Source of the DNA: Actinomycetota bacterium
GTDB taxonomy: Bacteria; Actinomycetota; Thermoleophilia; Gaiellales; Gaiellaceae
Assembly: GCA_013816245.1 (NCBI GenBank)
Contig: JACDEU010000012.1
Coordinates: 1 to 61,610 of the forward strand
DNA length: 61,610 nucleotides
Direction: 5' to 3'
Shown: piece after piece, positions 22,479 through 31,954 of the stretch
Numbering within the stretch: position 1 is the first letter of the stretch
How the letters are laid out: each line of letters opens with the position of its first letter
Position numbers and translations under genes: made by a program
Notes under the pieces: generated by a model
The model's input: only the letters and a program-made list of their open reading frames with translations
Database searches by the model: none
What the model was told of the DNA's origin: nothing

Positions 22479-24711
22479 GCAGAACCTGGGCCTGGGCGAT
22501 CCAGGCCTTCGCGTCCTGCTCCTTGATCTGACGGCCGTCGAAGGCTGCTGCACCGAGAGCCGCCTTGATCTTCGACGCCAGTGCATCGCGCCGAGTAGTC
22601 AGATCCTCGATCGAGCTCTCGATCGAGTTGTAGACGCCGTCGTTCGTGCTCTTGATCGCCCGTGTCGAGGCTTTGAGCACATTCATCGCGAGTTGGCCGA
22701 ACGGTGCATTCACCTGCTCGTAGATCGCACCGAGCTCGGTCGTCGTCTTTTTGTGCTCGTTGAGCTTCTTCGGAATGGCGCTCTTGTCGAGCGCCTCGAT
22801 CAGCACACGTCCGTCATGACCGTAGTCGTCCTTGAGACCAAGCAGCGACAGAATCGTCGGGCGGACGTTCGTGTGGTCGGTCCAGGTCGAGGAGTCGACA
22901 CCGTTGGCTGCAATCCCCGGCCCCACCAAGCCAGCCCAGGTCGTGCCGATCACGTCCTGGATGTCGCCGTGACTCCACGCGAAGTGGTAGTCGATGCACG
23001 GATTGGTGCCGCATGAGGGCCCCGCGTCGGTGACGAAGTAGTCCGGATTCGCGAACGCGGTGAAGCTCGGCGTTCGGGCCGGATCGCTGTTCACCATGTG
23101 CAGAGTCTTCTCGGCAACCGTGTCCGCCATGCGTTCGAACACCGGCGTCGCAGACGAGCTGACGTACGGATCGATTGCGTTCAACCCGGCTACGTCCCGC
23201 TCCATTTGCCGGAGCGTCGCGTCGGTGCGTGCAGGCTGCCCGTTGACATAGAAGGTCGGCGCGGAGTCCCGGTGCAGCTGGAACGCCGGTGTACCTGTGG
23301 GCAGCTTGGCCTTGATGTTGTAGTTCACCTCGCCGATCTGATTCGATGGGCAGCTCGGCGAGGTCGTCCACGAGCAATTCGCGTGGGCGTAGGCGAGCGA
23401 TCCGTCACCCTGCGGTATCCCGACACCGCCGGCGAATTTGTCGCCCTCGTCGACGGTGACCATGAAGAGCGTGTTGCTCTGATCGATCCCGTCGTTCTTC
23501 AACCGCTGAAAGTACGCGGCGAACGCGTCGTCGTAGGCCTTGAGCTGTGCGTTGTAGTCAGCCTCGCCGGGGCCCGACGCGCGTGGGAACGAGGGGTTGA
23601 ACGGAGCGGGGAACGCGGACTGGTGATTGTCGTGGGCATCCGAGATGTAGCCCCACGTGATCGGGATTCCGGCCTCCTGCATCTGCGCCAGGTAGCCGAG
23701 TGTGTTCTTCGCCAACGCGCCGTCGAAGCCGGGGAAGCCAGGCCGGCCGAATGGATCGGTGACCGGGTCGTCGGCTGTGCTGTTCACGGCCGTGAGGCCG
23801 CCGACGGCCTGGCAAGACGCACCTGGCACTGCGCAGACCGCGGGGTTGACGTACTTCGCGCCGAACAGCGCCTGATAGCCGGCATAGCCGCCCGGCTCGT
23901 CAGGAAGCCTGTCAGGCCTGGAGTTGGCCACGTTGGTCGAGTTGGCATCGCAGATGCCGCCGCCCTGCCCGCAGTGAACCGCGATCCCGACGTAGTCGGT
24001 GAGCGCCCGCGCGCGAGCTGCGGATCCAGACGGTGCTGCGTTGGACGTGACGGCGTCGTTCCACTCGGGCGAGTCCGTGCCGAATGCCTGCGACATGTCG
24101 CCGAAGGGACCGGTTCCGGTGTTCTCGAGCTCGATGTTCGCGAGCGAAATGGCACCGAAGTCGCAACCCGCTCGCGTGAACGGAACCCACGGCGCCGGCG
24201 TGTTCTTCTGACCATCCGTCACCATGATCGGCGTTGGGTCTTTGGTGCCGGTCGCGTCGTCGACCAGGTCGGTCCAGTACTTGAAGACGGTGCTGAACGC
24301 CGGGACCTTGCTCGGCGTGTAGTAGAAGAGGCTGTTCGAGACGGTCACTCCGTGCCGGTCCGGGTAGAGACCGGTCTGGGTGGAAAGGATCCCGCCCGCG
24401 GTATGCGAGATCAGGATGGTGTGGTCGTTCGTGAACAGCGTCCCGTTCGACCTGAGGAAATTGAGCAGATGCGGCATCTTCTCGAGGTCGGATGCGACGC
24501 TTTGGTTGTCGCGCGCATAGTGCGTGTTGTCGAACTGCAGATAGACGACGTGCTCGATCTTGCCCCCTACCGAGTTCAACTTGCAGCCGTTCGCTGCGAG
24601 CGCGCGTGACGAGCTACCACCGTTCGATTGGACTTTTGCTGCTGCGAAGCCCGTTGCGACGAGAGCTGCAACCAGCATCAGGCCGAGCACCTTCAGCCCG
24701 TTACAGTTCAT
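22447..24711 (-). CDS. Exported alkaline phosphatase-superfamily protein (phosphodiesterase-like)
   Basis: The 754-residue product has a signal peptide (LKVLGLMLVAALVATGFAAA). It contains features of the alkaline phosphatase superfamily fold: HVVYLQFDNTHYARD early, a nucleophile-region candidate HTILISHTAGGILSTQTGLY, TLFMVTVDEGDKFAGG, and a distal DYHFAWSHGDIQDVIGTTWA with His and Asp. Substrate unknown; a phosphodiesterase or lipid phosphatase outside the cell is plausible. GGGAGGAC upstream of ATG is a good Shine-Dalgarno. A helical tail of about 80 residues follows the catalytic region. Confidence 0.8.
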   Translation of the reverse strand: MNCNGLKVLGLMLVAALVATGFAAAKVQSNGGSSSRALAANGCKLNSVGGKIEHVVYLQFDNTHYARDNQSVASDLEKMPHLLNFLRSNGTLFTNDHTILISHTAGGILSTQTGLYPDRHGVTVSNSLFYYTPSKVPAFSTVFKYWTDLVDDATGTKDPTPIMVTDGQKNTPAPWVPFTRAGCDFGAISLANIELENTGTGPFGDMSQAFGTDSPEWNDAVTSNAAPSGSAARARALTDYVGIAVHCGQGGGICDANSTNVANSRPDRLPDEPGGYAGYQALFGAKYVNPAVCAVPGASCQAVGGLTAVNSTADDPVTDPFGRPGFPGFDGALAKNTLGYLAQMQEAGIPITWGYISDAHDNHQSAFPAPFNPSFPRASGPGEADYNAQLKAYDDAFAAYFQRLKNDGIDQSNTLFMVTVDEGDKFAGGVGIPQGDGSLAYAHANCSWTTSPSCPSNQIGEVNYNIKAKLPTGTPAFQLHRDSAPTFYVNGQPARTDATLRQMERDVAGLNAIDPYVSSSATPVFERMADTVAEKTLHMVNSDPARTPSFTAFANPDYFVTDAGPSCGTNPCIDYHFAWSHGDIQDVIGTTWAGLVGPGIAANGVDSSTWTDHTNVRPTILSLLGLKDDYGHDGRVLIEALDKSAIPKKLNEHKKTTTELGAIYEQVNAPFGQLAMNVLKASTRAIKSTNDGVYNSIESSIEDLTTRRDALASKIKAALGAAAFDGRQIKEQDAKAWIAQAQVLLNEAAALAAG

Positions 24712-24795
24712 GAGCTGTCCTCCCCCTTGAGTTGGCGGCAGTCCGAAGTTACAAAATTCGGGCCGGCGATGAGAGTCGATGCGTCAATGGAGCGG

Positions 24796-25779
24796 TTACG
24801 GTCTTGCGAAGCCCATGCCTTCGTACATCTTCGTGAGCGTGGGCTCTGATTCGGCGCGTGCCTTCTCTGCGCCGACGGCCAGCAACCGGAAGAGCTCTGC
24901 TGGATCCTGGCGTAGCTCGTGGTAGCGCGGTTGGATCGGGGTGAGCAGCTCGACGATCGCGTCGGCGACGTCTGATTTGAAGTCGCCGTAGCCCTTCCCG
25001 TCGTAACGTGACTCGACGTCCTTGATCGAGTCGCCGGTGACGACGGTCATGAGCTCGATCAGGTTAGAGATTCCCGGCTTCTCCTCCGGATCGTGGCGGA
25101 CTTCGTTGCCGGAGTCCGTGACGGCCGTCTTGAGTTTCTTGCGGATCGTCTCGGGCGGATCGAGCATCAGCACCGTGCCACTTTCGGCACCGCGCGACTT
25201 GGACATCTTCACCGCGGGCTCCTGGAGGTTCATCACGCGGCCGCCGGTCTCCGGGTAGACGCCCTTGGGCACGACGAGCGTCTCGCCGTAGCGCGAGTTG
25301 AAGCGCTGCGCGATGTCGCGGGTGAGCTCGAGGTGCTGGCGCTGGTCGTCGCCGATCGGGACGATGTCGGTGCGGTATAGGAGGATGTCGCTCGCCATCA
25401 AGACGGGGTAGGTGAAGAGAGCCGCGGAGATGAAGGACTCTTCGGCGGACTTCTCCTTGAACTGGGTCATCCGGCCGAGCTGCCCATGACTAGCCACCGA
25501 CGACAGCAGCCAAGTCGCCTCGGTGTGAGCGGTCACGTGGCTCTGGACGAAAACGGTCGCGCGGTCCGGGTCGATCCCCGTCGCGAAGAGCATGGCCGCG
25601 ATGTCCAGCGTTCCCTCCTGCAGTGCGGCCGGATCGTGGTCGATCGTGATTGCGTGCAGGTCGACGATGCAGAAGAAAGCCTCCCCTTGCTCCTGGGTCG
25701 CCGCGTACTGGCGGAAGCCGCCGCTGTAGTTGCCGATATGGGCGTCGCCGCTCGGCTGGATGCCGCTGAAGATCCGCAT
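24796..25779 (-). CDS. trpS: Tryptophanyl-tRNA synthetase
   Basis: This class I synthetase charges tRNA-Trp. From ATG 25779 the 327-residue protein begins MRIFSGIQPSGDAHIGNYSG with the HIGH-type motif HIGN at residues 14-17, and has KMSKSRGAESG near residue 190. The Rossmann fold is complete. The longer upstream frame is not family-like, and TACTTT lies ten nt before this ATG. It is divergent from aroF with a shared promoter region. No T-box or attenuator-like leader fits, since the mRNA would have almost no leader. Confidence 0.95.
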   Translation of the reverse strand: MRIFSGIQPSGDAHIGNYSGGFRQYAATQEQGEAFFCIVDLHAITIDHDPAALQEGTLDIAAMLFATGIDPDRATVFVQSHVTAHTEATWLLSSVASHGQLGRMTQFKEKSAEESFISAALFTYPVLMASDILLYRTDIVPIGDDQRQHLELTRDIAQRFNSRYGETLVVPKGVYPETGGRVMNLQEPAVKMSKSRGAESGTVLMLDPPETIRKKLKTAVTDSGNEVRHDPEEKPGISNLIELMTVVTGDSIKDVESRYDGKGYGDFKSDVADAIVELLTPIQPRYHELRQDPAELFRLLAVGAEKARAESEPTLTKMYEGMGFARP

Positions 25780-25789
25780 TAGACGCACA

Positions 25790-25799
25790 AAAGTATCCT
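25790..25799. promoter_or_regulatory. Overlapping divergent -10 boxes between trpS and aroF
   Basis: Minus strand TACTTT (25795-25790) is ten nt before ATG 25779. Plus strand TATCCT (25794-25799) is seven nt before ATG 25807. The boxes share the central TA, so the two promoters are mutually exclusive or coordinated. Confidence 0.55.
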
Positions 25800-25806
25800 G
25801 AGTTCC

Positions 25807-26847
25807 ATGGCCGTGACGGGATCTCCGGAGCTTCTGATCGTGATGAGCGCGAATGCGACTCCCGAGGAGGTCGAGCACGTCGTGGCCCGGCTCGACGAGG
25901 CGGGGGCCCACGCCCACGTGACGCCCGGGCGCGAGGCGACCGTGATCGCCGCGATCGGCGAGCGGGACGAGCTGGCCGCCCTGCCGCTCGAGGGCTATCC
26001 AGGAGTCGAGCAGGTCATGCCGATCCTCAAGCCGTACAAGCTTGTCTCCCGCGAGCTGTCGCCGGATCCGACCGTGATCGAGGTGCGCGGCAGGCGCATC
26101 GGCGACGACGCGTTCGGGCTGATCGCCGGGCCGTGCACGGTCGAGTACCGCGAGCAGACGCTCGAGACGGCCCGCGCCGTCGCGCAGGCCGGCGGGACGA
26201 TGTTGCGCGGTGGGGCGTTCAAGCCGCGGACCTCGCCGTACACCTTCAGCGGGCTCGGCGAAGAGGCGCTAACGATCCTCGTCGAGGCGCGCGAGGAGAC
26301 CGGCTTGCCGATCGTGACCGAGCTGATGGATCCGCGGGACGTGGAGGCCGTCCTCGAGCACGCGGACGTGATCCAGATCGGCGCGCGCAACATGCAGAAC
26401 TTCAACTTGCTCTCCGAGGTCGGCCGGGCGGACAAGCCGGTGCTGTTGAAGCGTGGGCCAGCTGCGTCGATCGAGGAGCTGCTGATGGCGGCCGAGTACA
26501 TCGTCAAGGAAGGGAACGCCGAGGTGATCCTGTGCGAGCGCGGGATCACGACGTTCGAGCGGGCGACGCGTTACACGCTGGACATCAGCGCCATCCCCGT
26601 CTTGAAGCAGGAGACGCACTTGCCGGTGATCGTCGACCCGTCTCATGCTGCGGGCCGGCGCGACCTCGTCCTGCCGCTCGCCCGTGCTGCGGTTGCGGCG
26701 GGCGCGGACGGGATCATCGTCGAGGTGCACCCGCGTCCGGAGGAAGCGCTCTGTGACGGTCCGCAGCAGATTCCCGTCGCGGACTTTCCGGAGTTCGCGG
26801 ACGAGATCCGCACCCTGGCCCAGTTGATGGGCCGCACGATCGGCTGA
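25807..26847 (+). CDS. aroF: 3-deoxy-7-phosphoheptulonate synthase (DAHP synthase, type I beta)
   Basis: It condenses phosphoenolpyruvate and erythrose 4-phosphate, the first step to aromatic amino acids. The 346-residue protein has an N-terminal ferredoxin-like regulatory domain (residues 1-70) and a TIM-barrel. Barrel motifs include GLIAGPCTVEYREQTLETAR, MLRGGAFKPRTSPYTFSGLG, VIQIGARNMQNFNLLSEVG, PVLLKRGPAA and VIVDPSHAAGRRDLV. The extra N-terminal domain is typical of feedback-inhibited I-beta enzymes. It opens an aroF-tyrA-aroA-cmk-plsC-der unit. Confidence 0.95.
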   Translation: MAVTGSPELLIVMSANATPEEVEHVVARLDEAGAHAHVTPGREATVIAAIGERDELAALPLEGYPGVEQVMPILKPYKLVSRELSPDPTVIEVRGRRIGDDAFGLIAGPCTVEYREQTLETARAVAQAGGTMLRGGAFKPRTSPYTFSGLGEEALTILVEAREETGLPIVTELMDPRDVEAVLEHADVIQIGARNMQNFNLLSEVGRADKPVLLKRGPAASIEELLMAAEYIVKEGNAEVILCERGITTFERATRYTLDISAIPVLKQETHLPVIVDPSHAAGRRDLVLPLARAAVAAGADGIIVEVHPRPEEALCDGPQQIPVADFPEFADEIRTLAQLMGRTIG

Positions 26848-26848
26848 C

Positions 26849-27940
26849 GTGAAAGTCGAACGACTGGCGATCGTCGGTACAGGGCTGATCGGCGCATCGG
26901 TCGGGCTGGCCGCGCGCGAGGCGGGCGTCACTGACGTGCGCGGTTGGGACATCGACGCCGAAGCGCTCGGCGTCGCAGGTGAGCGGGGCGCCGTCGACGC
27001 GGCTGAGTCGCTCGGCGACGCGGTCTCGGGCGCGGAGCTCGTGATCGTCGCGGCGCCGGTCGCGGCTTTGCCCGGGCAGGTCGCAGCGGTGCTCGACGCG
27101 ACAGGCGACGGGACGACGGTGACCGATGTTGGTTCGACGAAGACTCTTGTCACGCGTGCCGTCAGCGACGGCCGCTTTATCGGAGGACATCCCGTCTGCG
27201 GCTCGGAGGCGCACGGGCCTGCGCATGCAACGGCGGGGCTCTTTCGTGGCGCAACGTGGTTCCTCACGCCCGACACGACGTCGGACCCGGAGCGCTACCG
27301 GACGCTGCACGGGTTCGTGGCATCGCTCGGCGCCGTGCCGATCGCGGTCGATCCGCAGGCGCACGACCGGCTGGTCGCCCTCACGAGTCACCTGCCACAC
27401 GCGCTTGCGAACGTGCTCCTGAATCAGGCCGGCGCGTCGCGGGTCGACGGCCACGAGCCGCTCGCAGCGGCGGGCGGTTCGCTGCGGGACATGACGCGGG
27501 TCGCCGGCGCGAACCCGCGCATCTGGGTCGACATCTTCCTCGACAACGCGGAGGCTCTGGCTGCGGCGCTCGCCGAGCACCGGCGTCGCATCGAGCAGGT
27601 GGAGCAGGCGCTCGCATCGGGTGACGCGGGCTTCCTCGCTCGCTGGATCGGCGAGGCATCCGACAACCGGCGGCGCATGCTCGCCGACGCGTACGAGCAG
27701 CCGGGAATGCTGCAGCGGTTGCGCGTACACGTACCCGACCGGCCGGGTGTCCTCGCCGGCATCGCGCAGGCGCTCGGCGCGGAGCGCATCAACATCGAGG
27801 ACTTCGAGCTACAACATCTTTCGCGGGAGCGAGGCGGCACGCTCACACTCCTCGTCGGCGGCGCAGACGAGGCGGAGCGCGCGGCGAGCATCCTCGAAGC
27901 GCAGGGGTACCACGTCGTCGTGTCACCCGTCCTCGAATGA
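26849..27940 (+). CDS. tyrA: Prephenate dehydrogenase with C-terminal ACT domain
   Basis: It oxidises prephenate to 4-hydroxyphenylpyruvate for tyrosine synthesis. The 363-residue protein has an NAD-binding fold (LAIVGTGLIGASVGLAAREA), a substrate loop GGHPVCGSEAHGP, an all-helical dimerisation domain (LVALTSHLPHALANVLLNQA) and a C-terminal ACT domain from about residue 288 (RLRVHVPDRPGVLAGIAQAL), likely for tyrosine feedback. GTG 26849 is one nt after the aroF stop. Confidence 0.94.
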   Translation: MKVERLAIVGTGLIGASVGLAAREAGVTDVRGWDIDAEALGVAGERGAVDAAESLGDAVSGAELVIVAAPVAALPGQVAAVLDATGDGTTVTDVGSTKTLVTRAVSDGRFIGGHPVCGSEAHGPAHATAGLFRGATWFLTPDTTSDPERYRTLHGFVASLGAVPIAVDPQAHDRLVALTSHLPHALANVLLNQAGASRVDGHEPLAAAGGSLRDMTRVAGANPRIWVDIFLDNAEALAAALAEHRRRIEQVEQALASGDAGFLARWIGEASDNRRRMLADAYEQPGMLQRLRVHVPDRPGVLAGIAQALGAERINIEDFELQHLSRERGGTLTLLVGGADEAERAASILEAQGYHVVVSPVLE

Positions 27941-27946
27941 CGTGTC

Positions 27947-28066
27947 CCGGTGTCGGACACCGTGCCTGGGGTGTGACGCGAACGTGCCGCACCTGAGATC
28001 GACCCTGCACCTGGGCGCGAGGCTTCATCCACAGGCCGGTGTCGGACACAATGCCTTGGGTGTGAC
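27947..28066. repeat. Two 31-bp direct repeats carrying GGTGTCGGACAC palindromes
   Basis: The 31-bp units at 27947-27977 and 28036-28066 differ at three positions and start CCGGTGTCGGACAC. The first unit contains the perfect palindrome GGTGTCGGACACC. They fill most of the tyrA-aroA gap. Same palindrome family as at 15907-16019. Confidence 0.75.
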
Positions 28067-28072
28067 TGAAGC

Positions 28073-29359
28073 GTGACGAGGGTCGAGCCGGCCGGGTCGT
28101 TCGTCGGGCACCTTGGTGTGCCTGGCGACAAGTCGATTTCACATCGTGCGGTGCTGATTGGCGCGCTCGCTGGAGGCGAGACGCATGTGCGCGGGTTCGG
28201 GCGCTCCGCCGACACGCAGTCGACCATCGACGCCGTACGTGCGCTCGGGGTCCAGGTCGACGACCTCGCCGACGACGAGCTCGTCGTCCACGGCGTCGGG
28301 CTGCGCGGTCTTCAGGCGCTTGACGAACCGATCGACGCCGGCAACGCGGGAACACTGATGCGACTCCTGACGGGAATCCTCGCCGGCCAGGAGGGACGCT
28401 TCGAGGTGACCGGCGACGAGTCGCTGCGCACAAGGCCGATGGACCGCATCGCCGAGCCACTCAAGCGAATGGGTGCACGGATCGACACGGCGAACGGTCT
28501 GCCGCCGGTCGTCATCCAGGGAAGCGCCACGCTGAAGGGGATCGAATACGCATTGCCGGTCGCGAGCGCGCAGGTGAAGTCGGCCGTCCTCCTCGCGGCA
28601 CTGAACGCGAAGCGCCAGACGACGGTCGTCGAGCCCATGCCGACGCGCGATCACACCGAGCTCATGCTCGAGGCGGCCGGCGCACAGGTTCGCCGTACGC
28701 CGGGCTCGGTCTCGGTCGAGCCGGGGGGCTCCCTACGCCTGCCCGAGGTCGCCGTCCCGGGCGACTTCTCCTCTGCGGCACCGTTCATCGTGGCGGCGAC
28801 GCTCCTCGCAGGTTCCGAGTTGACGCTCCACGGGGTGGGCTTGAACCCGCGGCGGACCGGCCTCCTGGACGTCCTAGAGCGGATGGGCGCGCGCATCAGC
28901 ATCTTCAACCGCAGCAAGGTCGGCGGCGAGATGATCGGCGACATCGACGTCCGTTCCGCCGAGCTGACCGCGACGGATGTCGACCCCGGCGAGGTGCCGC
29001 GCCTTGTCGACGAACTGCCGCTCTTCGCCCTTGCCGCCGGCAGCGCCCGCGGTGTCAGCCACCTAACTGGGGCTGAGGAGCTCCGCCTGAAGGAAACGGA
29101 CCGCATCGAAACCGTGACGAATGGCCTCCGCGCACTTGGCGTGAGGATCCAGGCGCGCGACGATGGCTTCGAGGTGAGAGGTGTCCCCACGCGCCCGGTC
29201 GGCGGGCGGATGCCGTCGGACGGAGACCATCGCATCGCGATCCTCGCGGCGGTGGCCGGGATCGTCTCCCGCGAGGGCACGGACGTCGAGGGAGCCGACT
29301 CGGTCGCTATAAGCTTCCCCGGGTTTTTCGACCTCCTCGATTCAGTCTCCAGACGATGA
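28073..29359 (+). CDS. aroA: 3-phosphoshikimate 1-carboxyvinyltransferase (EPSP synthase)
   Basis: It adds enolpyruvate to shikimate 3-phosphate. The 428-residue protein has the N-terminal LGVPGDKSISHRAVLIGALA (Lys, Ser, Arg of the substrate site), DAGNAGTLMRLLTGILAGQE, and the C-terminal EELRLKETDRIETVTNGLRA with DHRIAILAAVAG. All signature residues are present. GTG 28073 follows the repeat pair; no -10 box of the TANNNT type is obvious, so read-through from tyrA is likely. Overlaps cmk by 4 bp. Confidence 0.95.
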   Translation: MTRVEPAGSFVGHLGVPGDKSISHRAVLIGALAGGETHVRGFGRSADTQSTIDAVRALGVQVDDLADDELVVHGVGLRGLQALDEPIDAGNAGTLMRLLTGILAGQEGRFEVTGDESLRTRPMDRIAEPLKRMGARIDTANGLPPVVIQGSATLKGIEYALPVASAQVKSAVLLAALNAKRQTTVVEPMPTRDHTELMLEAAGAQVRRTPGSVSVEPGGSLRLPEVAVPGDFSSAAPFIVAATLLAGSELTLHGVGLNPRRTGLLDVLERMGARISIFNRSKVGGEMIGDIDVRSAELTATDVDPGEVPRLVDELPLFALAAGSARGVSHLTGAEELRLKETDRIETVTNGLRALGVRIQARDDGFEVRGVPTRPVGGRMPSDGDHRIAILAAVAGIVSREGTDVEGADSVAISFPGFFDLLDSVSRR

Positions 29360-29997
29360 TCGTCGCCATAGACGGCCCCGCAGGGGCAGGCAAGAGCACG
29401 GTCGCACGGCGCCTCGCCGAGCGGCTGGGCTTCCGCTACCTCGATACCGGTGCGATGTACCGCGCCCTCACGTGGCTCGCGATGCAGCGCAGCCTTCCGC
29501 TCGGCGACGGCGAGCCGCTCGGCGAGCTCGCACAATCGAACCCGGTGACCTTCGACGAAGGCGGCAGGGTCTGGATCGCCGGCACCGACGTGACTTCCTC
29601 GATCCGCAGGTCGAACATCGACCGCAACGTCCCCGCTGTCGCACGGCATCGTGCGGTGCGTGCGGTGATGCGCGAACGCCAGCGCGAGCTCGGCCACCAG
29701 GGAGACGTCGTGATCGAGGGACGGGACATCGGCACGGTCGTCGCTCCCGACGCCGAGGTGAAGATCTATCTCAACGCCGATCCGACCGTTCGCGCACGGC
29801 GCAGACAGGTCGAGCGTCCGGACATCGGCGGCGACGCGCTTGCGACCGATCTGCGGCTGCGCGACCAGAGTGACGCCGCGCGGATGCGACCTGCCGACGA
29901 CGCGGACCAGATCGACACGACCGACCTCCAGGTCGACGACGTCGTCACTCGCATCGAAGAGCTCGTGCAGCAGCGCCTGGCCGCGTCCAGACCATGA
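29356..29997 (+). CDS. cmk: Cytidylate kinase
   Basis: It phosphorylates CMP and dCMP. The 213-residue protein has the P-loop MIVAIDGPAGAGKSTVARRL, GFRYLDTGAMYRALTWLA for nucleotide binding, VIEGRDIGTVVAPDAEVKIY and a lid region RARRRQVERPD. It is shorter than some homologues but complete. ATGA overlaps join aroA, cmk, plsC and der into one translationally coupled series, the common aroA-cmk-plsC-der order of Gram-positive genomes. Confidence 0.95.
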   Translation: MIVAIDGPAGAGKSTVARRLAERLGFRYLDTGAMYRALTWLAMQRSLPLGDGEPLGELAQSNPVTFDEGGRVWIAGTDVTSSIRRSNIDRNVPAVARHRAVRAVMRERQRELGHQGDVVIEGRDIGTVVAPDAEVKIYLNADPTVRARRRQVERPDIGGDALATDLRLRDQSDAARMRPADDADQIDTTDLQVDDVVTRIEELVQQRLAASRP

Positions 29998-30641
29998 ACC
30001 GAACGCAGCTCGTCCAGCTGTTCGGACGACCGTTCTTCGACGGCCTGACGCGGGTCGCCGCACGGTTCCGTGTGTACGGGCGCGATCGAATCCCGCTGAA
30101 CGGCCCGGTCGTGCTCTGCTTCAACCACTTCTCCTGGGCCGACCCCTGGGTGATGGGCTCGCAGGTTCCGCGCACGCTCTACTACGTTGCGAAGCAGGAA
30201 GCGCACGCCACACCCTTCATCGGACCGCTCATCCGTGCCTTCGGGACGATCTCCGTCCGGCGGGGGGAATCCGACCGCGAGGCGGTTCGCCTCATGCGCG
30301 AGATCGTCCACCGTGGCGACGCCCTCGGCATGTTCCCGGAAGGCACGCGGCAGAAGCATGAGCCCGGGCCCGTGATGCCCGGCGCGGCGATGATCGCGGT
30401 GCAGGAAGGTGCACCCGTCGTCTGCGGCGCCATCCACGGCAGCCAGTTCTGGAAGCCCGGAAACTTCCATCCGATCTCGGTCGCCTTCGGGGAGCCCATG
30501 GACGTCACCGCCCATCCGAAGAACTCGAAGGGCTACCGCGCAGCCGCGCTGGACATCCAGTACGAGCTCCGGCGCCTCTGGGAGTTCCTCGTGCTCACGC
30601 ACGAGCAGGGGCGGCCGCGCGTGGCGATCCCACCGAGATGA
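29994..30641 (+). CDS. plsC: 1-acyl-sn-glycerol-3-phosphate acyltransferase
   Basis: It acylates lysophosphatidic acid at the membrane surface to give phosphatidic acid. The 215-residue protein has the H-X4-D motif NHFSWADPW near residue 44, the glycerol-phosphate binding block FGTISVRRGESDREAVRLM, and FPEGTRQKHEPGPVMPGAAM near residue 113. GpsA, encoded 2 kb downstream, makes the glycerol 3-phosphate backbone, and the FakA/DegV pair at 53-56 kb could supply acyl phosphate. Confidence 0.92.
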   Translation: MNRTQLVQLFGRPFFDGLTRVAARFRVYGRDRIPLNGPVVLCFNHFSWADPWVMGSQVPRTLYYVAKQEAHATPFIGPLIRAFGTISVRRGESDREAVRLMREIVHRGDALGMFPEGTRQKHEPGPVMPGAAMIAVQEGAPVVCGAIHGSQFWKPGNFHPISVAFGEPMDVTAHPKNSKGYRAAALDIQYELRRLWEFLVLTHEQGRPRVAIPPR

Positions 30642-31954
30642 CCGAGGTCGAGCCGGCCCCGCTGATCGGGACGGTGGCGATCGTCGGCTTCCCGAACGTC
30701 GGCAAGTCGACGCTCGTGAACCGCCTTACCGGCTCGCGTGCCGCGGTTGTCCACGAGACATCGGGTGTGACGCGCGATCGCAAGGAGCTCGTCGCCGAAT
30801 GGAACGGCAAGCGCTTCCTCTTGATCGACACAGGTGGCGTCGACATCGCCGACCAGTCGCCGATGACACAGTCGATCGCGGTGCAGGCGAAGGAGGCGGT
30901 GTCACAGGCCGACCTCGTGCTCTTCGTCGTCGACGCCAAATCAGGAGTGAGCCCGGGAGACGCTGAGGTCGCGGACATTCTTCGTCGCGCACGCAAGCCG
31001 GTGCTCCTGATCGCCAACAAGATCGACGATCCGAGCCAAGAGAGCCTCGCGCTCGACCTGCACCGGCTCGGGCTCGGCGACCCGATTCCGATCTCGGCCC
31101 TGCACGGCCACAGCACCGGCGACCTGCTCGACATGGTCGTCGACCAGCTGCCGGGGACGGGTCGTGCCGAGATTCCCGACGAAGCGATCCGCGTCGCGAT
31201 CCTCGGACGGCCGAACGTCGGGAAGTCGTCGCTCTTGAACGCGATCCTCGGGCAGGAACGCGTCATCGTCTCCGCGACTCCCGGTACGACCCGCGACTCG
31301 ATCGACACGATCTTCCAGCGCGGTGACCGCACCTTCGTCCTGGTCGACACGGCCGGCATCAGACGCAAGCGGAAGCATCGACAGGGCATCGAGTACTGGT
31401 CGGAACTACGCGCGCGCGAAGCGGCTGAGCGCGCCGACGTCGCGCTCGTCCTGATCGACACCACGGAAGGCCTCGTCGACCACGATCTCGCAGTCGCGGA
31501 TATCGCGCGGAAGGCTCAGGACTCGACGATGGTCGTCCTCTCGAAATGGGACGAGACGTCGATCGGCATCGAGGACATCCGGCCCGAGCTCGAGCGCCGC
31601 CTGAAGCAGCGCCCACCGCACGTGGCCGTGTCATCCAAAACGGGACGCGGCATCGAGCGGCTGCTCGACGGAATCGAGAAGCTCTACGACAAGCACGTCG
31701 CGCGAGTATCGACGTCGGAGCTGAACCGCTTCCTGGCCGAGTTGCGTGAAGCACGGCAGCCACCGTCACGGAACGACAAGCGTCTGAATCTGCTGTACGG
31801 CGCGCAGGTGTCGGCCCGCCCGCCGCGCTTCAGGTTCACGGTGAACGATCCAACGCTCGTGACTCGCGACTACGGCTACTGGGTCGAGAACCAGGTGCGG
31901 GAGCGGTTTGAGCTCGAGGGCGTGCCGGTCACGATCGACTTCGTTCCGCGCTGA
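30638..31954 (+). CDS. der: GTPase Der (EngA), ribosome assembly
   Basis: This double-GTPase matures the 50S subunit. The 438-residue protein has the first G domain with IVGFPNVGKSTLVNRLTGSR, LIDTGGVD and ANKIDD. The second has ILGRPNVGKSSLLNAILGQE near residue 189, DTAGIRRK and LSKWDE. A KH-like C-terminal domain ends YWVENQVRERFELEGVPVTI. The 3' end overlaps the convergent GNAT gene by 26 bp. Confidence 0.96.
   Translation: MTEVEPAPLIGTVAIVGFPNVGKSTLVNRLTGSRAAVVHETSGVTRDRKELVAEWNGKRFLLIDTGGVDIADQSPMTQSIAVQAKEAVSQADLVLFVVDAKSGVSPGDAEVADILRRARKPVLLIANKIDDPSQESLALDLHRLGLGDPIPISALHGHSTGDLLDMVVDQLPGTGRAEIPDEAIRVAILGRPNVGKSSLLNAILGQERVIVSATPGTTRDSIDTIFQRGDRTFVLVDTAGIRRKRKHRQGIEYWSELRAREAAERADVALVLIDTTEGLVDHDLAVADIARKAQDSTMVVLSKWDETSIGIEDIRPELERRLKQRPPHVAVSSKTGRGIERLLDGIEKLYDKHVARVSTSELNRFLAELREARQPPSRNDKRLNLLYGAQVSARPPRFRFTVNDPTLVTRDYGYWVENQVRERFELEGVPVTIDFVPR

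Noticed and set aside
23098..24609. 503-codon plus-strand frame opposite the exported phosphatase
   Set aside because: Arg/Val-rich shadow of a gene with a clear signal peptide and domain; no start context.
24712..25806. T-box or attenuator for trpS
   Set aside because: The trpS -10 box is ten nt from the ATG, so there is no leader RNA; no T-box sequence is visible.
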